50,136 nt of DNA, from the IMG/VR virus record IMGVR_UViG_3300031507_000008, positions 1 to 50,136 of that record, one strand, 5' to 3'. Position 1 is the stretch's first letter. Each line of letters starts with the position of its first letter. Origin of the DNA: a virus. Below, one piece after another: positions 8,096 to 16,567 of the stretch. Under the pieces are notes generated by a model. The model had not been told where the DNA came from. It was given only the letters and a program-made list of their open reading frames with translations, and searched no databases. The translations under genes and the position numbers were made by a program.

Positions 8096-9354
8096 TGGAC
8101 TGTTCCGTGGATGAAGCCAACGGTGGAGAGCGTTAGCGTTCCGCAAGCGGTGGAGGATATTGCGGCGGTTATGCCAGCGGAGAAGAACTCAAAGGGTTGC
8201 GGAGTGTAGTTGATACCGCCAACTCCACCTGCGGCGATTGGAATACAGTCTTGCAAGGCGTTGGCAGCGGTTCCAGCGGTGGTTGCACCATTGCTTGGAG
8301 CGGCGATGGAGTTGAAGATCATAAGCCAGCAGGCGGCGGTGCAATTGGCATATGCGCCGATTAAGTGGCCGGGGGAGGCTTTGAGGACGGAACTAGATGC
8401 AGCTGAGCCAGCTATGGTGGAGATTGCGGTAATTGGATTGCCTGAGGAGTCACCGACGGTTACTTGGTTGATTTGCATCGTCGAGCCCACCGTAGGTCCT
8501 ACGGTGTTATTGACGACGACGAATGAGGCAGGGAGTTGGTTAACGTCAGGGCCTAAGGCTCCGCGGGTGGTATAGGCTACGAGAAGGAGTTGGCCATTTA
8601 CTTGGTTCTCCATGTACCAGAGGATGTTGTCACCACGGAAGTAGATGACGTATTTGTAAGAGCCAGTGTCGGTGTGTTGCGGAGTGCAAGCACATCCTGC
8701 ACTGAATGATCCAACTGCACCGGAGAGGGATTGAGTGGAGGCTGGGGTTATGCCTTGAGCCACGGAGAGGTCGGCAATAATGGTTTTGGTACCTGAGGCC
8801 CAGGTTACTGCACGGAGCTTGCCATCGATTCCATCTTCAAAGCCTACGCAGTTGGTGCAATAGGCTGCGGCCGTGGGAGTGGTTGGGATTGTGCCGAAGC
8901 CGATGTATTCAACGGTGTTGGTTGTGGACGGGTTGGAGAGGTTGATGTTGGCTTGGAAGAAGACGTAGCCGGGATTCTTGTCGAAGAAGATCAGTTGGGT
9001 GGTGAGGGCTGAGAAGCCATTAGCGGTTGTGTTACCAACCAGGGTGGTTTGACCCACGGCGTTAGAGGCAACAGTACCGCCAGACCCAGAGGTTGGAGTT
9101 TGCCAACGATTGATGGTATTGAGAGTACCGGCAGAGAAATCGTCAACGAAGAGTTGTTTGGTTTGATCGGGCCAGTTCTGAACCCAACCACCGTTGGTAG
9201 TGGGAACGGCACCGATAGGGACACCTTGGGAGCCGTTGGAGAATGATCCGGCTTGAGGGACGACGTTGGCGCCGCCTTGGATTGGGAATTGCTGGGCCAG
9301 CAGCGGCGATGCCAGCCCGAAGAGAAGGATAGATGCCGCTACTAGCTTTCGCAT
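8092..9354 (-). CDS. Exported lectin-like/jelly-roll appendage protein
   Basis: A 420-aa protein with a signal peptide (MRKLVAASILLFGLASPLLA|Q). Residues about 60-260 have strand-rich segments (LFVDDFSAGTLNTINRWQT; GYVFFQANINLS; YKYVIYFRGDNILWYMEN) reminiscent of concanavalin-like or laminin-G-like sandwich folds. The second half is Ala/Thr-rich. Eight cysteines in the mature part fall in close pairs (CTNC, CAC, CTAAC). AAGGA lies 9 bases before the ATG at 9354. A sugar-binding role is a guess from fold style. It belongs to the run of six exported proteins. Confidence 0.6.
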   Translation of the reverse strand: MRKLVAASILLFGLASPLLAQQFPIQGGANVVPQAGSFSNGSQGVPIGAVPTTNGGWVQNWPDQTKQLFVDDFSAGTLNTINRWQTPTSGSGGTVASNAVGQTTLVGNTTANGFSALTTQLIFFDKNPGYVFFQANINLSNPSTTNTVEYIGFGTIPTTPTAAAYCTNCVGFEDGIDGKLRAVTWASGTKTIIADLSVAQGITPASTQSLSGAVGSFSAGCACTPQHTDTGSYKYVIYFRGDNILWYMENQVNGQLLLVAYTTRGALGPDVNQLPASFVVVNNTVGPTVGSTMQINQVTVGDSSGNPITAISTIAGSAASSSVLKASPGHLIGAYANCTAACWLMIFNSIAAPSNGATTAGTAANALQDCIPIAAGGVGGINYTPQPFEFFSAGITAAISSTACGTLTLSTVGFIHGTVQ

Positions 9355-9365
9355 TTGGTTGATCC

Positions 9366-10694
9366 TTACCAAGAGGTTACAGCGATGAATCCGTCACCGC
9401 CTTTGCCACCAGTGCCGGTTGTGGCAACGGCAGTACAGGCGCCACCAGAGATACAGGCTACGCCTCCTCCACCGCCACCACCACCATGGGTACCAGCACC
9501 GCCAGCACCTGGGTTGATTGTGGATAGGGTTGAGGATGCTCCTCCACCGCCACCGCAACCGATTTGGTTGGCAGCGAATGCGGCGGTTGAGACACCTGGA
9601 GTTGTGGCTGAGGAGGTTACAGCGCCGCCAGCAGGGGCAGTGTTGCAGCCTGTGGATCTACCTCCGGCTCCGCCAGCAGTGGTTGCGGGGGCAGTTGTGA
9701 TACCACCACCAGAACCTCCGCCCGGTGCGGAGAAGGTAGAATCACCTCCAGCCACACCAGCGGCGCCAGCGGCTGTACCACCAGCACCACCGGCTCCACC
9801 ACCGATGCTTTGAGAAGTGCCGCCGGTGAGAGATGATCCACCAGCGCCACCAGCAAAGACAGCAGCGCCACCAGTGGATGTGCCAACGTTGCCAACTGCG
9901 GCAAAGCCACCACCTGAGCCACCTCCAGAGCCACCAGCACCGGTTAGGCCAACACCACCTCCACCCCCGCCAAAGGCTTGGATGATTGGTGTGCCACCGC
10001 AAGCGGCTGTTCCGCCGAAGCAGGTGTTGCCGCCGACGGTTCCTGATGCGGTATTAGCCGCAGCAGCCGCAGCAGCACCAATGGTGAGGACTTGACTGGC
10101 GCCGAGGTCGGATGCGCGGAAGACTTGCTCGATACAAGCTCCACCTCCGCCTCCTCCACCTCCGCCCCAAGCAGTGCCTGAGGCAGGACCAACTCCAGCG
10201 CCTCCGCCTCCTCCTCCGGCTCCGCAAGCGAGGACTCTAGCCCAGGCAATGCCTTTGCGTGCGGTCCATGTTGCGGCACCAGCGGTTTGGAAGACTTGAA
10301 CATCGGATGCGGAGATAGTTGCGGCCCAGTTTGAGCCGTTGGTTGGGGTTAGGGATACGCGAGAGAATGCGCCGGTGAGGACAATGGAGGTTGTGGCTCC
10401 GTTGATGGTTTCGCCCGAGGCTGGGGTGATGGTGAGGGTGTTGGTTGAGGTCACGCCACCGATTACATCGATTACGTCGAGGGAGATGGCGGGACAGGTT
10501 TGGCCGACACAAGAAGCACCCGCGGAAGGCAGGGTCCAGATACGTGCGGCGGTGAGGGCCACGGAGGTAATGACGCGTTGATCCGTGGAGAGCATGGTGT
10601 AGGCTGCGTCACCGATGGGAGTTGAGGAGGTGACGGCAAGTGTGGGAGATGCCCATAAGGCAAGCCCCAGGACAAGTGCAAGGATCTTGTTCAT
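9366..10694 (-). CDS. Exported glycine-rich tail-fibre-like protein
   Basis: A 442-aa protein with a signal peptide (MNKILALVLGLALWASPTLA|V), a beta module at about 25-135 (LTITPASGETINGA), and then a large glycine-rich domain from about residue 150. That domain is introduced by WTARKGIAWARVLACGAG, which matches the start of glycine-rich domains on many tail-fibre tips. The glycine tracts resemble polyglycine-II sandwich adhesins (S16-type tips). Ten mature cysteines are often paired (CFGGTAAC, CISGGAC). It ends with the usual GGKGGDGFIAV. Receptor binding is inferred from domain type. The signal peptide is unexpected for a fibre. Confidence 0.65.
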   Translation of the reverse strand: MNKILALVLGLALWASPTLAVTSSTPIGDAAYTMLSTDQRVITSVALTAARIWTLPSAGASCVGQTCPAISLDVIDVIGGVTSTNTLTITPASGETINGATTSIVLTGAFSRVSLTPTNGSNWAATISASDVQVFQTAGAATWTARKGIAWARVLACGAGGGGGGAGVGPASGTAWGGGGGGGGGACIEQVFRASDLGASQVLTIGAAAAAAANTASGTVGGNTCFGGTAACGGTPIIQAFGGGGGGVGLTGAGGSGGGSGGGFAAVGNVGTSTGGAAVFAGGAGGSSLTGGTSQSIGGGAGGAGGTAAGAAGVAGGDSTFSAPGGGSGGGITTAPATTAGGAGGRSTGCNTAPAGGAVTSSATTPGVSTAAFAANQIGCGGGGGASSTLSTINPGAGGAGTHGGGGGGGGVACISGGACTAVATTGTGGKGGDGFIAVTSW

Positions 10695-11137
10695 GATGAG
10701 CTCATGCAGTTATAGGCAATGATCAAGCTAGTTGCTGAGGCATAGTTGAAGGTTGCCGTGGTTGTGGTTGTGGCTAGGAATAGAGGCCCAGCGTTGGTCA
10801 CAGCGGTTGAGAGTTGGCAAGCAGGGGCAGTAACATAGGCTGTGCCAAAGGTTAGGACACAGGAGGTGGATGCACCTGAACCTGTGGTGATCTTGCCCGC
10901 CACATCAGTGCCGGCGACGGTTGGTGAACCAGTGCCACAAGATGTAATAGTTGGTACTGGTCGTACACTAGGAGTGATAAGGATGTGGCCTTGGAAGTAG
11001 GTATTGAGTAGGGTATCAAATCCAATCGGTCCGCTAGGGTCTTGAGAGAGTTGGACCGATTTGGTAACGTTCTGGGCATAGACAAGGCCAATGGACAGGC
11101 CAAGGATGAGGAGGATTGGGGCTAGGATTCGACGCAT
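10691..11137 (-). CDS. Exported small beta-domain protein
   Basis: A 148-aa protein with a signal peptide (MRRILAPILLILGLSIGLVYA|Q). The mature domain has the pattern SCGTGSPTVAGTDVAGKIT followed by SCVLTF and APACQL, a module found at tail-fibre ends and in phage hypothetical proteins. Four cysteines suggest two disulfides. Its TGA overlaps the next ATG as ATGA. It is probably an exported relative of a fibre tip domain. Confidence 0.65.
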   Translation of the reverse strand: MRRILAPILLILGLSIGLVYAQNVTKSVQLSQDPSGPIGFDTLLNTYFQGHILITPSVRPVPTITSCGTGSPTVAGTDVAGKITTGSGASTSCVLTFGTAYVTAPACQLSTAVTNAGPLFLATTTTTATFNYASATSLIIAYNCMSSS

Positions 11138-11140
11138 GGG

Positions 11141-11785
11141 TTATTCCTCCATCCAAGTGACAGAGCCATTTAGCACGCCAGAGGAGATTGAGATGGTGTT
11201 GAAGTTCAAGCACAGTTGCTGGGCAACGCCACGAAGAGTTGGGACTTGGACGTTGTTCTCAATGTCACGACCCCAGTCGAAGACAGTCATGGCTGGTTGG
11301 GTTGCTACAGAGGTGACAGACAAGGCCATGTTTGCCGAATCGATATAAACCGGTGCGGCGTCGTTGATGGTTGGCACTGCGGTGTAGGAGACAAGAACCG
11401 CAGAGGCTGAGGTGTTGGCAGCTTGGCCAGTATCGCGAGAGGCGATTTGGGTTGTGATACCGGGGTTAGCTGTGGTTGTGCCAATGGTACCGCCAGTGTC
11501 AGCAGTGGCACGTTTGACCACGGTGACTGGGAGTTGGACCAAGGTACCGGCTGAACCGCCGATCACCATGCGTACTACACGCACGACTTTGGTTGCGGAG
11601 CCAGCGATGCAGACTTCATCGGTTGCCGAGGCAGGTGGGACTAGGCCGATGAAGGCCGAGGAGTAGGTTACCTTGGGGAGATAGCCAGTGGTGAGGCCAA
11701 TCTGAGGCACAGCATTGATCTGTGCCGATGCGGGACAAAGGGCCAATAGGCCCAATGCCGCAGATGCAAGGAGGAGCTTTTTCAT
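11141..11785 (-). CDS. Exported structural-module protein
   Basis: A 214-aa protein with a signal peptide (MKKLLLASAALGLLALCPASA|Q). The start at 11785 is preceded by GAGGAG; a longer frame upstream would hide the signal peptide and overlap the cement gene. The mature part is strand-rich and Ala/Thr-rich with two cysteines (DEVCIAG, QQLCLNF), one likely disulfide. It is the first of the exported series after the capsid genes. No family recognised. Confidence 0.65.
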   Translation of the reverse strand: MKKLLLASAALGLLALCPASAQINAVPQIGLTTGYLPKVTYSSAFIGLVPPASATDEVCIAGSATKVVRVVRMVIGGSAGTLVQLPVTVVKRATADTGGTIGTTTANPGITTQIASRDTGQAANTSASAVLVSYTAVPTINDAAPVYIDSANMALSVTSVATQPAMTVFDWGRDIENNVQVPTLRGVAQQLCLNFNTISISSGVLNGSVTWMEE

Positions 11786-11795
11786 GATTGGCTCC

Positions 11796-12323
11796 TCAGT
11801 TGGCAATCGCAATACCCGGTGGATAGCCACCAAGCACAGCGTTGTTGGTTGATTGATACATCTGATCATGACGATCAAGGACGATGAAGGACGAGATGTT
11901 GCCAGACACCGCGCCGACTGAGGTGTAGACTAGGCGAAGGAAGCGAGGGATGGCAACACCAGCGGGAGGACGGGGCATGTCCATGTCAAGGAGACGTGCA
12001 CCGGCTACAAGTTGGGCCGTGGTGTAGACTGCCGAGACGTACCAAGTGGAGTAGGTGCCAGGGGCGCCAGAGCCGTTGTCGGTTGCGCCTTGGAGGGTTA
12101 CAGAGAGGGAGGTGCCACCGGTGTAGGCAGTGGTAACCTGAACCAAGAGTTTGAGTGCGGGATCGTCACCGATGCCGATGTCCCTTGCGCCTTGAAGGTT
12201 GGCAAGGACAGGCAGACCACCACCAGAGATGTGGAGATCAATGACGTTGGTGGAGTTTTGCGTTGTGCCGTTTGGGTTGACCAAGGCCGCAACGTCGAAT
12301 GCTAGAAATCCATCGAGAATCAT
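11796..12323 (-). CDS. Bbp16-like capsid cement/decoration protein
   Basis: A 175-aa protein beginning MILDGFLAFDVAALV, with STNVIDL, ARDIGIGDDPALKLLVQVTTAY and a C-terminal FIVLDRHDQMY. These features match the Bbp16 family of BPP-1-like podoviruses, whose jelly-roll cement protein stabilises the head at capsomer contacts. It has no cysteine and no signal peptide. It lies immediately downstream of the major capsid gene, as in that phage group. Family assignment is from remembered sequence patterns, not a search. Confidence 0.75.
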   Translation of the reverse strand: MILDGFLAFDVAALVNPNGTTQNSTNVIDLHISGGGLPVLANLQGARDIGIGDDPALKLLVQVTTAYTGGTSLSVTLQGATDNGSGAPGTYSTWYVSAVYTTAQLVAGARLLDMDMPRPPAGVAIPRFLRLVYTSVGAVSGNISSFIVLDRHDQMYQSTNNAVLGGYPPGIAIAN

Positions 12324-12335
12324 GGGGTTGCTCCT

Positions 12336-13379
12336 TCAGGTAACCTGGGCTTCATTGTTGAGGATCGCGTCACAAGTGCGGACTGGGAGACCACGGAAGG
12401 TGGTGATGACCTTACCTTGGAATTCCTCGAGGCGGAGCAGGACGTTGGTTTTGTTCATCGCCTGGAGGTCGAGATAGGTTCGGATGACGCGATTGCAGTA
12501 CATAACAACCCGGCCCATGTTGGCTCGGATGTCAGGGGTGTCGCTCGATTGAATTGCGGTGGCACTGGCAGGTGCGGTAGGTAGGCGATAGAGCGCACGA
12601 ACCAATAAGTTGATCAGGTTCGCGGCAGAGACGCCGGTAAGCTGAGTCACGTCGATGTTCGCCACACGTGCGGTGTATCTCCAATCACGAAGGACGAGAC
12701 CGATCTCCCATTTGAAGTGATCGCGGTAGGCCTGATATGTGTTGCCAGATGCGTCTTGCACAGGCCATTCACCCATATCGCGATGTTGGAGACCAGTGAT
12801 CTTGCCCTTGGGGAATGTGGCATGGGTGGTGTCGGATCCCCAAGTCGTGATCCAGATTGAGGAGTTGGTTGTGGATACACCACCGCCATCGAGGACGTTG
12901 TTGGCGGTTTGGGATGCGGAGGTGGTCTTGGTTGAGTAGCGCGGGGCGAAGCCAGTGAAGCGCTCGGGGTTGGTGAACTGATTGCCATAGATGAGCGTTG
13001 CGGCGATCTGTTGGGACATGCCTTCGAGGAAGGCGCGGACTTCACTGAGGCGGAACTCAGCGGTATTGCCGTTAAGGTCGGCAATGTCTTTGTCGATAAC
13101 CGCATAGGTTTCAAGGTTGCCGCAGGTGTCAACAATCTGGGCAGTGGTGGATTTGGCATTGGGAACGCCTTGGTTGAGGAGTCGCCAAGTAGCCTGAGGG
13201 AGACCCGTGCGGACGGTGGTCTTATGCCCAGTTGGGAGGTTGCCTTCGACAACGAGCATGTCATCGAGGATCTCATTGGTTTGGGAAAGGAGTTCGATGA
13301 TGGAGGCGATGCGGTAGCCGTCTTCGAGCCGCTTCGCCCAATCGGCGTAGGTTAAGGCTAGTGAGCCAAGAATTGCCAT
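12336..13379 (-). CDS. Major capsid protein (epsilon15 gp7 / BPP-1 type)
   Basis: A 347-aa protein starting MAILGSLALTYADWAKRL, followed by QTNEILDDML, EGNLPTGHKTTVRTGLP, WRLLNQGV and DKDIADLNGN. These motifs belong to the GP7-type major capsid proteins of epsilon15- and BPP-1-like podoviruses (HK97 fold). Length agrees with the family (about 330-350 aa). The gene follows the scaffold gene and precedes the cement gene. A long inverted repeat in its leader (13395-13459) and an AAGGAAC ribosome site upstream are consistent with high, separately tuned expression. Confidence 0.9.
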   Translation of the reverse strand: MAILGSLALTYADWAKRLEDGYRIASIIELLSQTNEILDDMLVVEGNLPTGHKTTVRTGLPQATWRLLNQGVPNAKSTTAQIVDTCGNLETYAVIDKDIADLNGNTAEFRLSEVRAFLEGMSQQIAATLIYGNQFTNPERFTGFAPRYSTKTTSASQTANNVLDGGGVSTTNSSIWITTWGSDTTHATFPKGKITGLQHRDMGEWPVQDASGNTYQAYRDHFKWEIGLVLRDWRYTARVANIDVTQLTGVSAANLINLLVRALYRLPTAPASATAIQSSDTPDIRANMGRVVMYCNRVIRTYLDLQAMNKTNVLLRLEEFQGKVITTFRGLPVRTCDAILNNEAQVT

Positions 13380-13394
13380 GGGTTATGGTTCCTT

Positions 13395-13459
13395 AGAGAG
13401 GTTGAGGGGATAGGCGTGGGTCGTCAGGATGAGTCTGGGCATTGCCGTTCAACCTCTCT
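13395..13459 (-). promoter_or_regulatory. Long stem-loop in the capsid gene leader
   Basis: AGAGAGGTTGA at 13395-13405 pairs perfectly with TCAACCTCTCT at 13449-13459, an 11-bp stem with a 43-base loop. It lies between the scaffold stop and the capsid start, with the ribosome binding site just downstream of the stem. There is no U-tract, so it is not a classical terminator. An mRNA processing or stabilising element that raises capsid output is plausible. Confidence 0.6.
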
Positions 13460-13468
13460 GAGGTCTCA

Positions 13469-14155
13469 TCATGATTGCTTAAGGTTAGGGAACATCGCTG
13501 CGGCGATGGAAACTGGTTCCTTGGAGCCGGGTGCTTTTTGGCCTAGAGGAGATGGACCGCCTCCGGCTACGTGTTTGCCTTCGCTCAAGGACTTGCCCCA
13601 GGAGTTGAGGGCCTTGACGATTGTTGGGTGATTGCCGAGACCGGATAGGTTCATGACTTCGTCGAAGGAAGCACGTTGATCGGCAGGTAGGGAGGCTTTG
13701 AGTTTGCCAATGTTCTCACGCACGTCGGTGCGGAGGCCATCGCCGGAGGCGAGAGTGGAGTCCTTGAGGACGTCTGCTCGCCATCCAGAGACCATGTCAT
13801 TGAAGGCGGTTTGCGGAGCGCCTAGGGTTTTGGTCATGTCCTTGCCGTAGAAGTCGACGAGTTTCTGGGCTTGGTCTTGGGTGAGACCTAGGTCTTTGAA
13901 GACAGCGGAGGCTTCCTTCAACGTGTCTGGGTTGAGGGTCTGGCCATCGGCGAGTTTGAAGTCTGCATAGGTTTCGGGGACAACCGGTGCGTCAGGCGTC
14001 TTCGGTTCGGTAGGGGTCGTAGTCGTCCCCGCCAAGGATGTCGATTGATCCTTCAGCGTCCCGTCGGGAAGGCGAGCTTCCGGGGTATTGTTCAACACTG
14101 GTTCCTTCGGAAGATCGAGGACCGGAGGTTCGGTTGTCACTGTCACGTCGCTCAT
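13469..14155 (-). CDS. Capsid scaffolding protein
   Basis: A 228-aa acidic, Pro/Thr-rich protein with a central segment YADFKLADGQTLN ... FKDLGLTQDQAQKLVDFYG typical of scaffolding/assembly proteins placed between portal and capsid genes in podoviruses. The C-terminal end is polar and basic (HVAGGGPSPLG, NLKQS). It should guide capsid assembly and leave the mature head. Its first 55 codons overlap the end of the Bbp19-like gene in another frame. Confidence 0.75.
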   Translation of the reverse strand: MSDVTVTTEPPVLDLPKEPVLNNTPEARLPDGTLKDQSTSLAGTTTTPTEPKTPDAPVVPETYADFKLADGQTLNPDTLKEASAVFKDLGLTQDQAQKLVDFYGKDMTKTLGAPQTAFNDMVSGWRADVLKDSTLASGDGLRTDVRENIGKLKASLPADQRASFDEVMNLSGLGNHPTIVKALNSWGKSLSEGKHVAGGGPSPLGQKAPGSKEPVSIAAAMFPNLKQS

Positions 14156-14444
14156 TGAATTCTCTCATGGCTAGGATGAATTGGTCTGGGGTGAAGGCGA
14201 TTATGTCGTTAAGGAGACGTAGGCCTGCGTTGCGTTCGCCATCCCATATTGCAGATAGGCGAACGGATTCGATGGTATTGATTTCGAATATATGGCATGC
14301 GGTGAGTTGGTCCCAGATATAGCGTCTGCCGATTGGGGTGAACATAAGGGTTTGGAGAACGGATGCGCGTTCGAGGTCGGCGATCTTTGCGGCCTTTTCT
14401 TGGGCGCGGATGGATTTGCGATCGGCTGCGGAGGCTTGGGACAA
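13992..14444 (-). CDS. Bbp19-like phage protein
   Basis: A 150-aa protein with the core pattern LQTLMFTPIGRRYIWDQL ... NAGLRLLNDII ... FILAMREFNE, which matches the small Bbp19-like family found next to portal genes in BPP-1-like phages (function unknown, presumed morphogenesis). The start is TTG at 14444, 8 bases after GGAG and directly after the portal TAA. No ATG is available. Its last ~55 codons overlap the scaffold gene by 164 bases, and that tail (SSEGTSVEQYPGSS...) looks low-complexity. Confidence 0.65.
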   Translation of the reverse strand: MSQASAADRKSIRAQEKAAKIADLERASVLQTLMFTPIGRRYIWDQLTACHIFEINTIESVRLSAIWDGERNAGLRLLNDIIAFTPDQFILAMREFNERRDSDNRTSGPRSSEGTSVEQYPGSSPSRRDAEGSIDILGGDDYDPYRTEDA

Positions 14445-16184
14445 TTATTGAACTCCGATCTGTTGCGCTGCGGGTTGGCCATTGCCGATGTTTGCGTCGG
14501 CCATGTTCTTTGCGGACTTGGAGAGTTGCTCCGCCATTGCGGCTTGTTGCATCTGCTGTTGCTGTTGGGCTGCGGCGTCGCGAATTGCTTTGAGTTGTTC
14601 TGGACTGCGGATCATCTTCGGATCGTTTTGAAGGAGCTTGGAATACTTTTCGATCATGAAGTCTGTGTCGATGTTGTCCATTGTGCCAGGCTTAATGCCT
14701 TCAAGGGTGCCAGCGAATTGGGCCACACGTTCGATTCCACCTGCGGCTGCGGCTTGTTGGCTTTGGCTGAGCATGGAGACGTAGTCGATGGTGATCATTT
14801 GTCCCGCGATCTCTGACGGAGCAGGAGGTAGAAACCCAGGAATACGAGAAGCAATAGCGAACACGCGATCAATAGCGGGTCCCAAGACTTCGTAATCAAT
14901 ACGCTCCAAAGCCGGGCCCAACAGAACCATAGATTCAGCCCGTCGCATATCCCATTCCATTGCGGTGACATTACTTCGCGTCTCAAATTGGCTGGCAGTC
15001 ATTAGCACGTCGTTGAAGAAGGTTTTGACAACGCGTTGGTAGACTTCCTTGAGGTCTTCGACGATTTCCTGAACGGGGAATTTGGTATCGTAGACGGAGG
15101 AGAAGCCGGGTTTGCCAGAGGTAGTGTAGCCTGAGACATAGGTGATGCCACCTGGAAGAAGGGAAGCTGGTTGGTTTTTGAGTTGCATGTCGGCAACGAG
15201 AGGTGGGTTCACCATTTTGTCGATTGCTTGAGCTTTACGCCGTTGTTCAAGTTGAATTTGCTTCTGTGCTGGAAGAGCATCCATGGCAGGCGATCGACCA
15301 TAGGCGTCGTTGGAAACAAGGTCCCAGCGGCCGATGATTGCCATTTGTTCATGGAAGCCACCGATGTAGAGGAATCCTGGACCTTGGCCCGGTGCGCCGC
15401 CTTGGGGGGATGTGGAGCCACCCCATTCCCAATAGACTTCCCAGAAGGACCATTTTGGAGATAGGTCGAAGCGTTCGGCATCGCCTGGGGTTAGGGGTTC
15501 GATTGCATGGGCGACGATGATTTCACGGGTGCGGTTTGCGCCAGATGGGTCGTCGTACAATGTCAGGCAAGAGGCAGAGCAGTTCTCACGACCCCAACGA
15601 TTGACGACTGCATCGACAGTCATAGTGAATTCGCGATAGAATATGCGGGGGCGATATTGGCCATCAATGTCGACGTAGTATTCGCCAAAGCATGGATTGT
15701 AGCAGTTGATGACGTTGTCGTAGTCCTCATAAATCAATAAGACGGCGGTGCCAAAGATTACGAGGTCGAAGTAGAAGGTAGCGATACAGTTGTAGAAGTT
15801 GCTCTCTCCAAAGATGAGATATAAGAGACGCTCGCACTCGGCCAACCACAGAGACACAGGCGAGGTCTGGGTGGAGTCGATCTTGCCGACGCGGAGCTTG
15901 AACCAAGGTCGGGTTGGGGAAGACTTGCCGGACACCAGTCCTGATGCAAGGTTACGGGCACAGATGACTCCTGTTTCATCGAGGATGTGTTGGTTGATTG
16001 GCGAACCACGGTAGGCTTGGTTTGGGGTTATGATCCATTTGTATCTCCGTGGGAGGAAGTAGTCGGCGAGTTCCCGTGCGTGGGTCCACCACGAATAGCG
16101 GTTCACCCGTAGGCCCATGAGTCGGCCTACACAGAAGGTGTAGAGGGATTCGTGTTTAGGACTTAGCGTGCGGGGTGTTGGCAC
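14445..16184 (-). CDS. Portal (head-tail connector) protein
   Basis: A 579-aa protein matching podovirus head-tail connector proteins: SWWTHARELADYFLPRR, NQHILDETGVICARNLASGL, SSPTRPWFKL, then GRSPAMDALPAQKQIQ and LMTASQFETRSNVTAME. It forms the dodecameric ring through which DNA is packaged and ejected. The C-terminus has a Gln-rich helix (AAQQQQQMQQ) like the barrel of other portals. A GTG at 16184 is used as start. This overlaps the end of a 49-aa gene by 29 bases. It lies downstream of the terminase genes in the usual order. Confidence 0.9.
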   Translation of the reverse strand: MPTPRTLSPKHESLYTFCVGRLMGLRVNRYSWWTHARELADYFLPRRYKWIITPNQAYRGSPINQHILDETGVICARNLASGLVSGKSSPTRPWFKLRVGKIDSTQTSPVSLWLAECERLLYLIFGESNFYNCIATFYFDLVIFGTAVLLIYEDYDNVINCYNPCFGEYYVDIDGQYRPRIFYREFTMTVDAVVNRWGRENCSASCLTLYDDPSGANRTREIIVAHAIEPLTPGDAERFDLSPKWSFWEVYWEWGGSTSPQGGAPGQGPGFLYIGGFHEQMAIIGRWDLVSNDAYGRSPAMDALPAQKQIQLEQRRKAQAIDKMVNPPLVADMQLKNQPASLLPGGITYVSGYTTSGKPGFSSVYDTKFPVQEIVEDLKEVYQRVVKTFFNDVLMTASQFETRSNVTAMEWDMRRAESMVLLGPALERIDYEVLGPAIDRVFAIASRIPGFLPPAPSEIAGQMITIDYVSMLSQSQQAAAAGGIERVAQFAGTLEGIKPGTMDNIDTDFMIEKYSKLLQNDPKMIRSPEQLKAIRDAAAQQQQQMQQAAMAEQLSKSAKNMADANIGNGQPAAQQIGVQ

Positions 16185-16305
16185 TTGGGACCATTGGCGG
16201 TTGGCGTTCGGCGGACATTTGGGCTGCGGCCATGAGAATCATTGGGTCGTCGGGTTTAGGCCGGGAGGCTTGGGATGGGATTGAGGAGAAGGGGACTACG
16301 GGCAT
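16156..16305 (-). CDS. Small hypothetical protein upstream of portal
   Basis: A 49-aa protein, MPVVPFSSIPSQASR..., with KPDDPMILMAAAQMS in the middle. Short proteins of this composition occur just before portal genes in related phages. The ATG lies 1 base after the preceding TGA. The end overlaps the portal start by 29 bases, suggesting coupled translation. Function unknown. Confidence 0.55.
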   Translation of the reverse strand: MPVVPFSSIPSQASRPKPDDPMILMAAAQMSAERQPPMVPSANTPHAKS

Positions 16306-16306
16306 C

Positions 16307-16567
16307 TCATTGGCCTACAAGGGTCTTCTGCCCAGTCTCACCACTTGGCACCGCGGAGGAGCCGACGAAGGATGGTTGGGCGGATTGGCCTCCCCCAGGT
16401 TTGCCGGTTGGGGATTGGGCTGGCGGTGCGGATGTGGGAGGAGGTGGTGGAGCAGCTTGAGGAGTTGCGGTTGGGGCAGGGGATGAGCCGCCACCGATTG
16501 CGGCAGAGGCACCGGCGCCTGCGAGACCAGCGAGGGCGAGGCCGGTTAGTGTGACGGGGTCGACCAT
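16307..16567 (-). CDS. Small Pro/Gly-rich structural-module protein
   Basis: An 86-aa protein with an Ala/Gly-rich hydrophobic N-terminus (MVDPVTLTGLALAGLAGAGA) followed by a Pro/Ala/Ser-rich disordered tail. The ATG overlaps the terminase stop as TAATG. Similar two-part small proteins lie between terminase and portal in other podoviruses. The hydrophobic segment could be a membrane or packing helix. Function unknown. Confidence 0.55.
   Translation of the reverse strand: MVDPVTLTGLALAGLAGAGASAAIGGGSSPAPTATPQAAPPPPPTSAPPAQSPTGKPGGGQSAQPSFVGSSAVPSGETGQKTLVGQ

Noticed and set aside
9355-9813. Long Pro-rich plus-strand reading frames opposite the glycine-rich protein (also 9817-10095)
   Set aside because: They are the antisense of GGX codons (CCX reads as proline), have no ribosome sites and oppose the operon direction.
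9366-10694. Apparent tandem DNA repeats in the glycine-rich gene
   Set aside because: Low-complexity Gly codon runs explain them; no unit of fixed length repeats exactly.
5167-11137. Possible diversity-generating retroelement target in the fibre-like genes
   Set aside because: No reverse transcriptase or template/variable repeat pair was seen anywhere in the window.
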